8,326 nt of DNA from the NCBI GenBank assembly GCA_050248375.1, contig JBFWSL010000178.1:1-8326 (forward strand). The letters are read 5' to 3'. The stretch is from JAYZVT01 sp050248375. GTDB taxonomy: Bacteria; Pseudomonadota; Alphaproteobacteria; Rhizobiales; Methyloligellaceae. The translations under genes were made by a program, and so were the position numbers. Shown one piece after another: positions 1-6,951 of the stretch (position 1 is the stretch's first letter; every line of letters begins with the position of its first letter). The notes beneath the pieces were generated by a model. That model saw only the letters and a list, made by a program, of their open reading frames with translations, made no database searches and was not told where the DNA came from.

Positions 1-366
1 ACCACCCAGCGCTACGTCATGAGCATGACACCGGGGGCGGAACTGCGCGCCTTCTTCGGCTCGCAGTCGGCGGCCGCCACGGGGAGCCAGAACCTGGCCG
101 GGGTGTCGGACCCGGCGGTGGACGCCCTCATCGACCACATCCTCCTGGCCAAAAGCCGGGACGAGCTGACCATAGCGGCCCGGACGCTGGACCGGGTGCT
201 GCGCGACGGCCACTACTGGGTCTCCCACTGGTACAAGGCGGCCCACAACATCGCCTTCTGGAACAAGTTTTCCTGGCCGGAAACCAAGCCGGCCTATGCC
301 CGTGGCGTTATCGAGACCTGGTGGTACGATGCAGAAAAAGCTGCGAAACTCGGCGCAGCCAGATAA
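1..366 (+). CDS. yejA: Peptide ABC transporter substrate-binding protein, C-terminal end (YejA-like, 5'-truncated by window)
   Basis: This is the last 121 codons of a family 5 extracellular solute-binding protein; the reading frame is open from base 1 and stops at TAA 364-366. Such proteins bind oligopeptides in the periplasm and hand them to the membrane channel. What is seen: an SDPAVDALID segment followed by a helix-rich stretch, then LDRVLRDGHYW, SHWY and a closing ETWWYDAEKAA. This is the usual C-terminal order in YejA-type binding proteins, where the tail carries Trp/Tyr residues near the ligand pocket. The gene directly precedes yejB by 21 nt, which supports the assignment. Signal peptide and ligand-binding core lie outside the window. 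Alphaproteobacteria often carry two related binding proteins at this locus (YejA and a YepA-like one), and the tail alone cannot decide between them. Confidence 0.85.
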   Translation, partial: TTQRYVMSMTPGAELRAFFGSQSAAATGSQNLAGVSDPAVDALIDHILLAKSRDELTIAARTLDRVLRDGHYWVSHWYKAAHNIAFWNKFSWPETKPAYARGVIETWWYDAEKAAKLGAAR

Positions 367-387
367 TCCCGGCGCTCCGCGAGGCAA

Positions 388-1509
388 ATGACCGCCTATA
401 TCCTGCGACGACTGCTGCTGATGATCCCGACGCTGCTCGGGATCATGCTGGTCAGCTTCGTCATCGTGCAGTTCGCTCCGGGCGGGCCCGTGGAGCGCAT
501 CATCGCGCAACTCACCGGCACGGACGTGGCGGCGACGGCGCGCATCGGCGGCACCGGTTCGGGCGACTTCGGCACGGGCGCGGCGGCGCGGGCGGGCCAG
601 GGCGGCGGCGAAGCGGCCGCCAATTCCAAATACCGCGGCGCCCAGGGGCTCGACCCGGACTTCATCAAGAGCCTGGAGAAGCAGTTCGGCTTCGACAAGC
701 CGGCGCATGAGCGCTTCCTGCTGATGCTGAAGAACTACGCCACCTTCGATTTCGGGCAGAGCTATTTCCGCGACGTGCCGGTGATCGACCTGATCCTGGA
801 GAAGATGCCGGTCTCCATATCGCTCGGGCTGTGGATGACGCTGCTCTCCTACCTCATCTCCATTCCCCTCGGCATCCGCAAGGCGGTGGCGGACGGATCG
901 CGCTTCGACATGTGGACATCAACCGTGATCGTCATCGCCTACGCGATCCCCGGCTTCCTGTTCGCTGTGCTGCTGATCGTTCTGTTCGCAGGCGGGACCT
1001 TCCTCGACTGGTTCCCGCTGCGCGGACTGACCTCGGACAACTGGGCCTCGCTGACCTGGTACGAGAAGATCATCGACTATTTCTGGCATCTGACGCTGCC
1101 GCTGATCGCCATGTCCCTGTCGGCCTTCGCCACGACAACCTTCCTGACCAAGAACTCCTTCCTCGACGAGATACGCAAGCAGTATGTGATGACCGCCCGC
1201 GCGAAGGGCCTGAGCGAGGGGGAGGTTCTCTACGGGCATGTGTTCCGCAACGCCATGCTGATCATCATCGCCGGTTTCCCGGGCGCGTTCATCTCCGCCT
1301 TCTTCGCGGGATCGCTGCTGATCGAGACCATTTTCTCGCTCGACGGGTTGGGACTGCTGTCCTTCGAGTCCATCGTCAACCGCGACTATCCGGTGGTGTT
1401 CGCCAACCTCTACATCTTCTCGCTGGTTGGGCTCATCGTCGGCCTGATCTCGGACCTCACCTACACCTGGGTCGATCCGCGCATCGACTTCGAGACGCGG
1501 GAAGTGTGA
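388..1509 (+). CDS. yejB: Microcin C/peptide ABC transporter permease YejB
   Basis: Inner-membrane permease of 373 residues (E. coli YejB is about 364), one half of the YejBE channel for peptide import. It opens with TM1 (about residues 9-30), then APGGPVERI and a long periplasmic insertion (about 31-135). The insertion has a Gly/Ala-rich stretch (53-79) leading to KYRGAQGLDP and GFDKPAHERF, a hallmark of YejB compared with DppB/OppB. Further membrane segments lie near 142-163, 178-201, 235-255, 289-312 and 338-356. The cytoplasmic coupling loop (EAA motif) is at about 268-288 with TARAKGLSEGEV, and the protein ends DPRIDFE as expected. The ATG at 388 is preceded by GAGG at 381-384, only 3 nt away, so initiation may be helped by ribosomes finishing yejA. 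yejE begins 4 nt after its stop. Confidence 0.97.
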   Translation: MTAYILRRLLLMIPTLLGIMLVSFVIVQFAPGGPVERIIAQLTGTDVAATARIGGTGSGDFGTGAAARAGQGGGEAAANSKYRGAQGLDPDFIKSLEKQFGFDKPAHERFLLMLKNYATFDFGQSYFRDVPVIDLILEKMPVSISLGLWMTLLSYLISIPLGIRKAVADGSRFDMWTSTVIVIAYAIPGFLFAVLLIVLFAGGTFLDWFPLRGLTSDNWASLTWYEKIIDYFWHLTLPLIAMSLSAFATTTFLTKNSFLDEIRKQYVMTARAKGLSEGEVLYGHVFRNAMLIIIAGFPGAFISAFFAGSLLIETIFSLDGLGLLSFESIVNRDYPVVFANLYIFSLVGLIVGLISDLTYTWVDPRIDFETREV

Positions 1510-1513
1510 CGGC

Positions 1514-2608
1514 ATGGACGCGCGCAGGGCAAACGGACCGGTCACGGCCATCGAGGCGGCGCCGAAGCGCAAGGGCCCTTTCAGCCTGTCGCCGCTCAAC
1601 CGGCGCCGCTGGCAGAACTTCAAGGACAACAAGCGCGGCTACTGGAGCCTGTGGATATTCCTTTTCCTGTTCGCGATCAGCCTGCTCGCGGAGGTGATCG
1701 CCAACAGCCGGCCGCTGCTGATCCACTTCGACGGCAAGTACTACGCGCCGATCATGGCCACCTATCCCGAGACGGCCTTCGGCGGCGAGTTCGAGACCGA
1801 GGCGGACTACCGCGACCCCTTCGTGCAGGACCTGATCGAGGAGAAGGGCGGCTGGATGATCTGGCCGCCGATCCGCTACAGCTACAACACCATCAATCTC
1901 AACCTGCCGGTGCCGGCGCCCGCGCCGCCATCGGCGGAGAACTGGCTCGGCACAGACGATCAGGGCCGGGACGTGGTCGCCCGCGTGATCTACGGGTTCC
2001 GCCTTTCGGTGCTGTTCGGGCTGATCCTCACCAGCATCTCCTCGGTCATCGGCGTGGCGGCCGGCGCGGTGCAGGGCTATTTCGGCGGCTGGGTGGACCT
2101 GCTGTTCCAGCGCTTCATAGAGATATGGACGTCGATACCGGCGCTCTACCTGCTCATCATCATCGCGGCGGTGATCGAGCCGAGTTTCTGGATCCTGCTC
2201 GGCATCCTGCTGCTGTTCTCGTGGGTGGCGCTGGTGGGCGTGGTGCGGGCGGAGTTCCTGCGCGGCCGCAATTTCGAATACATCAAGGCGGCGCGGGCGC
2301 TGGGGCTGTCCAATGCCAAGATCATGTTCCGCCACCTGCTGCCGAACGCCATGGTGGCCACGCTGACCTTCATGCCGTTCATCCTCAACGGGTCGATCAC
2401 CACCCTCACCTCGCTCGATTTTCTCGGCTTCGGCCTGCCGCCGGGCTCGCCCTCGCTGGGCGAGCTGCTGCAGCAGGGCAAGTCCAACCTGCAGGCGCCG
2501 TGGCTCGGACTGACGGCCTTCTTCGTCATCGCCATCATGCTGAGCCTGCTGATCTTCATCGGCGAGGCCGTGCGCGACGCGCTCGACCCGCGCAAGACGT
2601 TCCGGTGA
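1514..2608 (+). CDS. yejE: Microcin C/peptide ABC transporter permease YejE
   Basis: Second permease of the importer, 364 residues (E. coli YejE is about 341). The first 23 or so residues (charged, Arg/Lys/Ala-rich, cytosolic) are an extension before the conserved core, which starts near LSPLNRRRWQ and enters TM1 at NKRGYWSLWIFLFLF (39-53). A periplasmic domain (about 62-140) includes ADYRDPF and leads into NWLGTDDQGRDVVARVIYG (143-161), the typical DppC-type entry to the transport domain. Membrane segments follow near 164-187, 208-222, 226-245, 280-297 and 332-351. The EAA coupling loop is at 258-278 (KAARALGLSNAKI, then RHLLPNAM). GGGAAG-like purines at 1498-1504 are the probable ribosome site. 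The 4-nt gap from yejB implies translational coupling. In the usual yejABEF order yejF follows directly; here two extra loci intervene. Confidence 0.97.
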   Translation: MDARRANGPVTAIEAAPKRKGPFSLSPLNRRRWQNFKDNKRGYWSLWIFLFLFAISLLAEVIANSRPLLIHFDGKYYAPIMATYPETAFGGEFETEADYRDPFVQDLIEEKGGWMIWPPIRYSYNTINLNLPVPAPAPPSAENWLGTDDQGRDVVARVIYGFRLSVLFGLILTSISSVIGVAAGAVQGYFGGWVDLLFQRFIEIWTSIPALYLLIIIAAVIEPSFWILLGILLLFSWVALVGVVRAEFLRGRNFEYIKAARALGLSNAKIMFRHLLPNAMVATLTFMPFILNGSITTLTSLDFLGFGLPPGSPSLGELLQQGKSNLQAPWLGLTAFFVIAIMLSLLIFIGEAVRDALDPRKTFR

Positions 2609-2622
2609 GCGTGGTCTATACT
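2594..2622 (+). promoter_or_regulatory. Candidate sigma-70-type promoter for the toxin-antitoxin pair
   Basis: TATACT at 2617-2622 matches five of six bases of the -10 consensus. AAGACG at 2594-2599 is a weak -35 (core GAC only), with an ideal 17-nt spacer. The -35 lies inside the last codons of yejE and the -10 just after its stop. It would start transcription about 15 nt before the antitoxin's Shine-Dalgarno GGAG (2633-2636). A self-contained promoter fits a mobile toxin-antitoxin pair. The match is by eye and the -35 is poor, so this is only a candidate. Confidence 0.3.
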
Positions 2623-2644
2623 CTGCGGCAATGGAGCCGAACCC

Positions 2645-2881
2645 ATGAACAAGATCGTGAAGGAACACTACCCGGCCTCGAAGCTGCCGGTCGAACTGCG
2701 CGAAGGCATCGACCCCCAGCGCCATGTCACCGTGACCGTTGTCGAGGAAGAGAACCGCAGAACACCTACGCGTGAACGACTCAAGCAACTTCTCAACGAC
2801 GCGCGAAGCAATGCGGAAGGCATCCGTACGGAAGATGCCGTGGCGCGCATTCGCGAGCTTCGCGACGAATGGGACGACTGA
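2645..2881 (+). CDS. Putative antitoxin of a PIN-domain toxin-antitoxin pair
   Basis: A 78-residue, soluble, highly charged protein with ATG at 2645, GGAG at 2633-2636 (8-nt spacing) and TGA at 2879-2881. I do not recognise a named antitoxin family. What is seen: an N-terminal part IVKEHYPASKLPVELREG, a short beta-like stretch HVTVTVV (27-33), an acidic/basic hinge (EEENRR), a helix at about 42-54, and a C-terminal amphipathic helix ending RIRELRDEWDD (68-78). The layout, a small N-terminal DNA-binding or dimerising part plus a C-terminal helix that wraps a toxin, is that of type II antitoxins. The gene lies immediately before a PIN-domain gene, with 8 nt or even a slight overlap between them. 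If it is an antitoxin, it should bind the toxin and repress its own promoter. The role is inferred mainly from position, size and composition. Confidence 0.7.
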   Translation: MNKIVKEHYPASKLPVELREGIDPQRHVTVTVVEEENRRTPTRERLKQLLNDARSNAEGIRTEDAVARIRELRDEWDD

Positions 2882-2889
2882 CAGGCCCA

Positions 2890-3390
2890 ATGAAGCGCCT
2901 TTATGTCGATACCAATATCTTCATCCGCCTTTTCGAAGGAAACGACGCGCTGACCTACGCACTCGCAGAGCTGTTCCTTTTCGAACGTCCCGGCGACGAG
3001 CCTTTTCTGGCGACGAGCGAGCTGACGCTGGCCGAGGCATTGGTGACGCCGTATCGAAATTCCGACGAGCGCCTGATCGATGGCTACGATAGCTGGATTA
3101 CCTCGAATCCCTATCTGGAAGTGGGGCCGATCCATAGGCAGATTCTTTGGGACGCGGCGGTACTCCGATCACAAAACCCGTCCCTGAAGTTGCCGGACGC
3201 CATACATGTCTCGACCGCTATCGATATGAACTGCACGCACTTTCTCAGCGCGGATGAGCGACTTTCAAACCGGTATGAGCTCGTTCACACCCGGCACGGA
3301 ATGACCAGGGTCGCAGGGGGCGTGGAAGTCCTTCGTCCCAGCGTGGAGCTCGTGCGTGACCTGGTTGCGGGGGCTCGCGACCAATCATGA
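2890..3390 (+). CDS. PIN-domain ribonuclease, probable type II toxin (VapC-like)
   Basis: A PIN-domain protein of 166 residues when started at ATG 2890. PIN toxins are Mg2+-dependent endoribonucleases that cut tRNA, rRNA or mRNA and halt growth when freed from their antitoxin. The four acidic positions expected of the active site are present: D7 in YVDTNIFI, E49 in LTLAEA, D103 in LPDAIHVSTA, and D122 in FLSADERLSN. It therefore looks catalytically intact. An in-frame ATG at 2869 overlaps the antitoxin by 13 nt and would add seven residues; 2890 is preferred because PIN proteins normally place the first Asp within residues 4-8. Neither start has a clear Shine-Dalgarno, so translation is probably coupled to the antitoxin. 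Hand-counted G+C over 3061-3240 is about 56%, against 73% over 3541-3600 and 68% over 2221-2280, consistent with acquisition by transfer. Confidence 0.85.
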   Translation: MKRLYVDTNIFIRLFEGNDALTYALAELFLFERPGDEPFLATSELTLAEALVTPYRNSDERLIDGYDSWITSNPYLEVGPIHRQILWDAAVLRSQNPSLKLPDAIHVSTAIDMNCTHFLSADERLSNRYELVHTRHGMTRVAGGVEVLRPSVELVRDLVAGARDQS

Positions 3391-3418
3391 TCCCATCGTA
3401 TCATCGCCGAATTCCGCA

Positions 3419-4333
3419 ATGACGAGCCATTCCCATTCCCACGGCCATTCGCACTCCCATGGCGGCAACGAGACGCGGCTCGGCATCGCGGCGGCGCTGA
3501 CAGGCCTGTTCATGCTGGCCGAGGTGGCGGGCGGTATCGTCTCGGGGTCGCTGGCGCTGCTGGCGGACGCCGGGCACATGCTCACCGACTTCGCCTCGCT
3601 GGCGCTGGCATGGTTCGCCTTCCGGCTGGCGCGGCGGCCGTCGGACTGGAAGCGCACCTACGGTTTCGACCGTTTCCAGGTGCTCGCGGCCTTCGTCAAC
3701 GGCATCGCCCTGTTCGTGATCGCCGGCTGGATCGTCTACGAGGCGTGGGAACGGCTGATGTCGCCGAGCCAGGTGCTTGGCGGCCTGATGCTCGCCGTGG
3801 CGGCTGCGGGGCTGGTGGTCAACCTGCTCGCCTTCGCGGTGCTGCACGGCGCCGACACCAACAACCTCAACATCCGCGGCGCGGCTCTGCATGTGATGGG
3901 CGACCTGCTGGGATCGGTCGCGGCCATCGTCGCGGCGGGCGTCATCATGCTCACGGGCTGGATGCCCATCGACCCGCTGCTTTCGGTACTGGTGGCGCTC
4001 ATCATACTGCGCAGCGCCTGGAAGGTGGCGAGCGAGGCGGGACACATCCTGCTGGAGGGAGCGCCGCATGAGATCGACGCCCGCAAGATCGGCCCCGACC
4101 TGGTCGCGAACGTGCCGGGCGTGAATGACGTGCACCACCTGCATGTGTGGTCGATCACGCAGGAGCGGCAGATGGTGACGCTGCACGCGGTCACCAGGCG
4201 CGGCATCGACCCGACCAAGGTGATCGGCGGCATCAAGTCCCGGCTCAAGGAACGCTTCGGACTCGACCATGCCACGGTCGAGATCGAGCATGGCCGCTGC
4301 GCCGACCACGAAAAGCAGCATTCCCACGGGTGA
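3419..4333 (+). CDS. Cation diffusion facilitator family transporter (probable Zn2+ efflux, CzcD/ZitB-like)
   Basis: An inner-membrane metal/proton antiporter of 304 residues, the usual size for this family. The N-terminus is a His tract (six His alternating with Ser/Gly in residues 4-14), followed by six predicted membrane segments near 22-42, 45-70, 88-108, 120-143, 155-178 and 183-200. The metal site is intact, with HMLTD (H53, D57) in TM2 and HVMGD (H158, D162) in TM5, the His/Asp set typical of Zn2+-preferring members. LLEGAPHEID (211-220) opens the cytoplasmic domain, which contains DVHHLHVWSI (237-246). The C-terminus is again His-rich (HGRCADHEKQHSHG). ATG 3419 is chosen because the His tract starts there. 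A GTG at 3356 has a GGAG 7 nt upstream (3345-3348), but it would add 21 residues with no family likeness and overlap the PIN gene. The gene stands 4 nt before yejF, inside the importer operon, which is unusual. Confidence 0.95.
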   Translation: MTSHSHSHGHSHSHGGNETRLGIAAALTGLFMLAEVAGGIVSGSLALLADAGHMLTDFASLALAWFAFRLARRPSDWKRTYGFDRFQVLAAFVNGIALFVIAGWIVYEAWERLMSPSQVLGGLMLAVAAAGLVVNLLAFAVLHGADTNNLNIRGAALHVMGDLLGSVAAIVAAGVIMLTGWMPIDPLLSVLVALIILRSAWKVASEAGHILLEGAPHEIDARKIGPDLVANVPGVNDVHHLHVWSITQERQMVTLHAVTRRGIDPTKVIGGIKSRLKERFGLDHATVEIEHGRCADHEKQHSHG

Positions 4334-4337
4334 CGGC

Positions 4338-5987
4338 ATGGCGAAGCGCGACGGCAATTCCACAGATACCCTCGTCGAGGTCCGCGACCTCAGCGTGGAT
4401 TTTCACGGGGGCGGCAGTGTAACCCACGCGGTGAAGTCCATATCCTTCGATATCAGGCCCGGCGAGACGGTGGCGCTGGTGGGCGAGTCCGGCTCGGGCA
4501 AGACCGCCTCGGCGCTGTCTATCATGCAGCTCCTGCCCTACCCGGCGGCATCGCATCCAACGGGCAAGATCCTCTTCGACGGCAAGGACCTCATCAAGGC
4601 GAGCCCCGCGGAGCTGCGGCAGGTGCGCGGCAACCGCATCACCATGATCTTCCAGGAGCCCATGACCTCGCTCAATCCGCTGCACAGCATCGAGCGGCAG
4701 GTGGGCGAGGTGCTGAAGCTGCACCGGGGCATGTCCGACGCGGCCGCGCGTACGCGCGTGCTGGAGCTGCTGGAGAAGGTCGGCATTCCCAACGCCGCGG
4801 AACGGCTGGGCGCCTATCCGCACCAGCTTTCCGGCGGACAGCGGCAGCGCGTCATGATCGCCATGGCGCTGGCCAACGAGCCCGACCTGCTGATCGCGGA
4901 CGAGCCGACCACGGCGCTGGACGTGACCATCCAGGCGCAGATCCTGGAGCTGCTGAAGGACCTCCAGCGCGAATTCGGCATGGCCATGCTGCTCATCACC
5001 CACGACCTCGGCATCGTGCGCAAGATGGCCGAGCGGGTCTGCGTGATGAACCAGGGCGAGATCGTGGAGCGCGGCGCGACCGCCAGCGTGTTCGACAAGC
5101 CCGAGCATCCCTACACGAAGCATCTGATGGCGGCGGAGCCCAAGGGCGATCCGCCGAAGTCCGACCACAAGGCGCCGGTGGTTATGGAGGCCGACAATCT
5201 GAGGGTATGGTTCCCCATCCGCCGCGGCCTGCTGCGGCGCACGGTGGGCCATGTGAAGGCCGTCGACGGGCTGTCGCTGAAGCTCAGGGCCGGCCAGACG
5301 CTCGGCGTGGTGGGCGAGTCCGGCTCGGGGAAGACCACGCTCGGGCTGGCGTTGCTGCGCCTGCTGTCCAGCGAGGGGCCGATCGCCTATGTGGGCAAGC
5401 GGATCGACGGCCTGAACAGCAAGCAGATGCGGCCGATGCGGCGGCAAATGCAGATCGTGTTCCAGGACCCCTACGGGTCGCTGAGCCCGCGCATGTCGGT
5501 GAGCCAGATCATCGAGGAAGGGCTGATGATCCAACGTCCCGGCATGAAATCGGCCGAGCGCCGGGAACGCGCGGCCAGGGCGCTGAAGGAGGTCGGCCTC
5601 GACCCGGCCATGCAGGACCGTTACCCGCACGAGTTCTCGGGCGGCCAGCGGCAGCGCATCGCCATCGCCCGCGCCATGGTGCTGGAGCCGAAATTCGTCA
5701 TGCTGGACGAGCCTACCAGCGCACTGGACATGTCGGTGCAGGCGCAGATCGTCGACCTGCTGCGGGAGCTGCAGGACCGGCACAAGCTCGCCTATCTGTT
5801 CATCAGCCACGACCTCAAGGTGGTGCGCGCCCTCGCCAACGACGTCATCGTCATGCGCGACGGCAAGGTGGTCGAGGAAGGCCCGGCCAAGCAGATCTTC
5901 GCCTCGCCGAAGACGGCCTACACGAAGGCGCTGATGGCGGCGGCCTTCGAGCTTCAGGCCGTGCACAGCCAAGCGGTTTCGCAATAG
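4338..5987 (+). CDS. yejF: Peptide ABC transporter fused ATP-binding protein YejF
   Basis: A cytoplasmic ATPase of 549 residues with two complete nucleotide-binding domains in one chain, as in YejF (E. coli about 529). It drives import through YejB-YejE. Domain 1: Walker A GESGSGKT (49-56, K55), Q-loop Q106, signature LSGGQ (164-168), Walker B IADE (D188, E189), H-loop H222. Domain 2: Walker A GESGSGKT (326-333, K332), Q-loop Q376, signature FSGGQ (433-437), Walker B MLDE (D457, E458), H-loop H491. Both sites look competent. The linker at about 257-285 includes HPYTKHLMAAEP, the oligopeptide-transporter C-terminal motif. ATG 4338 lies 4 nt after the preceding TGA with no good Shine-Dalgarno, so re-initiation is likely. 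An earlier in-frame start at 4269 would overlap the efflux gene by 65 nt and adds nothing family-like. Confidence 0.96.
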   Translation: MAKRDGNSTDTLVEVRDLSVDFHGGGSVTHAVKSISFDIRPGETVALVGESGSGKTASALSIMQLLPYPAASHPTGKILFDGKDLIKASPAELRQVRGNRITMIFQEPMTSLNPLHSIERQVGEVLKLHRGMSDAAARTRVLELLEKVGIPNAAERLGAYPHQLSGGQRQRVMIAMALANEPDLLIADEPTTALDVTIQAQILELLKDLQREFGMAMLLITHDLGIVRKMAERVCVMNQGEIVERGATASVFDKPEHPYTKHLMAAEPKGDPPKSDHKAPVVMEADNLRVWFPIRRGLLRRTVGHVKAVDGLSLKLRAGQTLGVVGESGSGKTTLGLALLRLLSSEGPIAYVGKRIDGLNSKQMRPMRRQMQIVFQDPYGSLSPRMSVSQIIEEGLMIQRPGMKSAERRERAARALKEVGLDPAMQDRYPHEFSGGQRQRIAIARAMVLEPKFVMLDEPTSALDMSVQAQIVDLLRELQDRHKLAYLFISHDLKVVRALANDVIVMRDGKVVEEGPAKQIFASPKTAYTKALMAAAFELQAVHSQAVSQ

Positions 5988-5994
5988 GTCCCGC

Positions 5995-6939
5995 ATGTCA
6001 ATTCTTGTCGTCTGCCAGCATATCGACGCGAATCTCTTCGCCGAGGGCCTGCGCAAGCTGAAGCCCGGCATGGACGTGCGTCTGTGGCCCGAGACCGGCA
6101 ACATGTCGGACATCCGCTACGCCCTTGCATGGAAGCCGCCCACAGGCGTGCTCGCGGAATTGCCCAAGCTGAAGGTCATGTTTTCAATCGGCGCCGGAGT
6201 CGATCACATGATCGGCCAGCCCGATCTGCCCAATGTGCCGCTGGTGCGTTTCGTCGACCCGAACCTGACCATGCGCATGACGGAATATGTCTGTCTGCAT
6301 GTGCTGACCCATCACCGCCGAATGCGGGATTACGCAGCACTGCAAACACAAAAGTCCTGGAAGGACTGGTGGCGGCAGCCGGGCGCCAACGAAATCCGCG
6401 TCGGGGTCATGGGGTTAGGGGTACTGGGCCTCGATGCCGTCGAAAAGCTGAAGATGCTTTGCTACAGAGTGGCCGGCTGGAGCCGATCCAAAAAGGTGAT
6501 AGAAGGCGTCGAGACCTTCGCCGGCGCCGGCGAACTCGATGCTTTCCTCGCCCGCACCGACATCCTTGTCTGCCTGCTGCCCCACACCGCGAACACCGAA
6601 GGCATGCTGAATACGGCGCTGATCGCGAAACTGGCCAAGGACGGCCCCCTGCCCGGTCCGGTGCTGATAAACGCCGGGCGCGGCAAGGTGCAAGTGGAAA
6701 AGGACATTCTTCTCGCGCTCGACAAGGGCGATCTGTGGGCTTGCTCCCTCGACGTCTTCGAAGAGGAGCCGTTGCCCGCATCGAGTCCGTTGTGGGTGCA
6801 TCCTCGCGTCATTGTCACACCGCACAATGCATCCATTTCCGACGACATGGCGGTGTGCCACCATGTGCTTCGCCAGATCGGGCGCTTCGAGAGGGGCGAG
6901 CCGCTCGAGAACGTGGTGGACGTGGCGCGCGGCTATTGA
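5995..6939 (+). CDS. ghrA: Glyoxylate/hydroxypyruvate reductase A (D-2-hydroxyacid dehydrogenase family)
   Basis: A cytosolic NAD(P)H-dependent reductase of 314 residues (E. coli GhrA is 312). GhrA reduces glyoxylate to glycolate and hydroxypyruvate to glycerate. What is seen: SIGAGVDHM (64-72) in the substrate domain, then the nucleotide-binding GxGxxG at 140-145 (MGLGVLG). The catalytic triad is complete: R229 in INAGRGK, E258 in DVFEEEPLP, and H277 in TPHNAS. WSRSKK (162-167) after beta-2 suggests NADP(H) preference, since Arg/Ser/Lys there bind the 2'-phosphate; this is inferred. ATG 5995 is 7 nt after the yejF stop, with a weak AGG at 5986-5988, so it is probably the last gene of the yej transcript. 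A metabolic link to peptide import is not obvious. The 3' end overlaps a convergent gene by 7 nt. Confidence 0.93.
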   Translation: MSILVVCQHIDANLFAEGLRKLKPGMDVRLWPETGNMSDIRYALAWKPPTGVLAELPKLKVMFSIGAGVDHMIGQPDLPNVPLVRFVDPNLTMRMTEYVCLHVLTHHRRMRDYAALQTQKSWKDWWRQPGANEIRVGVMGLGVLGLDAVEKLKMLCYRVAGWSRSKKVIEGVETFAGAGELDAFLARTDILVCLLPHTANTEGMLNTALIAKLAKDGPLPGPVLINAGRGKVQVEKDILLALDKGDLWACSLDVFEEEPLPASSPLWVHPRVIVTPHNASISDDMAVCHHVLRQIGRFERGEPLENVVDVARGY

Positions 6940-6951
6940 GGACGGCGCGCC
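6924..6951. other. GC-rich inverted repeat across the convergent stop codons
   Basis: GGCGCGC at 6924-6930 pairs with GCGCGCC at 6945-6951 around a 14-nt loop that holds the ghrA TGA and the stop of the minus-strand gene. No T-run follows on either strand, so it does not qualify as a standard intrinsic terminator. It may still hinder read-through between the convergent genes. In sequence this G+C-rich, a 7-bp stem can arise by chance. Confidence 0.25.

Noticed and set aside
1457..2890. 477-codon minus-strand open frame opposite yejE and the antitoxin
   Set aside because: Composition is Arg/Gln/Glu/His-rich without motifs, and it runs across several confidently identified + strand genes.
3356..3418. 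GTG 3356 as start of the efflux transporter
   Set aside because: Despite a GGAG at 7 nt, the 21 added residues have no likeness to the family and the region already encodes the PIN protein's C-terminus. ATG 3419 opens directly into the His tract.
1507..4341. Identical junction TGACGGCATGG at yejB/yejE (1507-1517) and at efflux gene/yejF (4331-4341)
   Set aside because: It is tempting as a recombination scar, but TGA and ATG are fixed by function and only five further bases agree, so chance is sufficient.
4477..5329. 22-bp perfect direct repeat in yejF (4477-4498 and 5308-5329)
   Set aside because: It encodes the two Walker A motifs of homologous ATPase halves under the same codon preference, so a special repeat is not needed to explain it.
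4245..6113. 622-codon open frame on the minus strand opposite yejF
   Set aside because: It is rich in Arg, His, Gln and Leu with no domain, and mirrors the two homologous ATPase halves on the other strand. Long antisense frames are expected in DNA with this third-position G/C bias.
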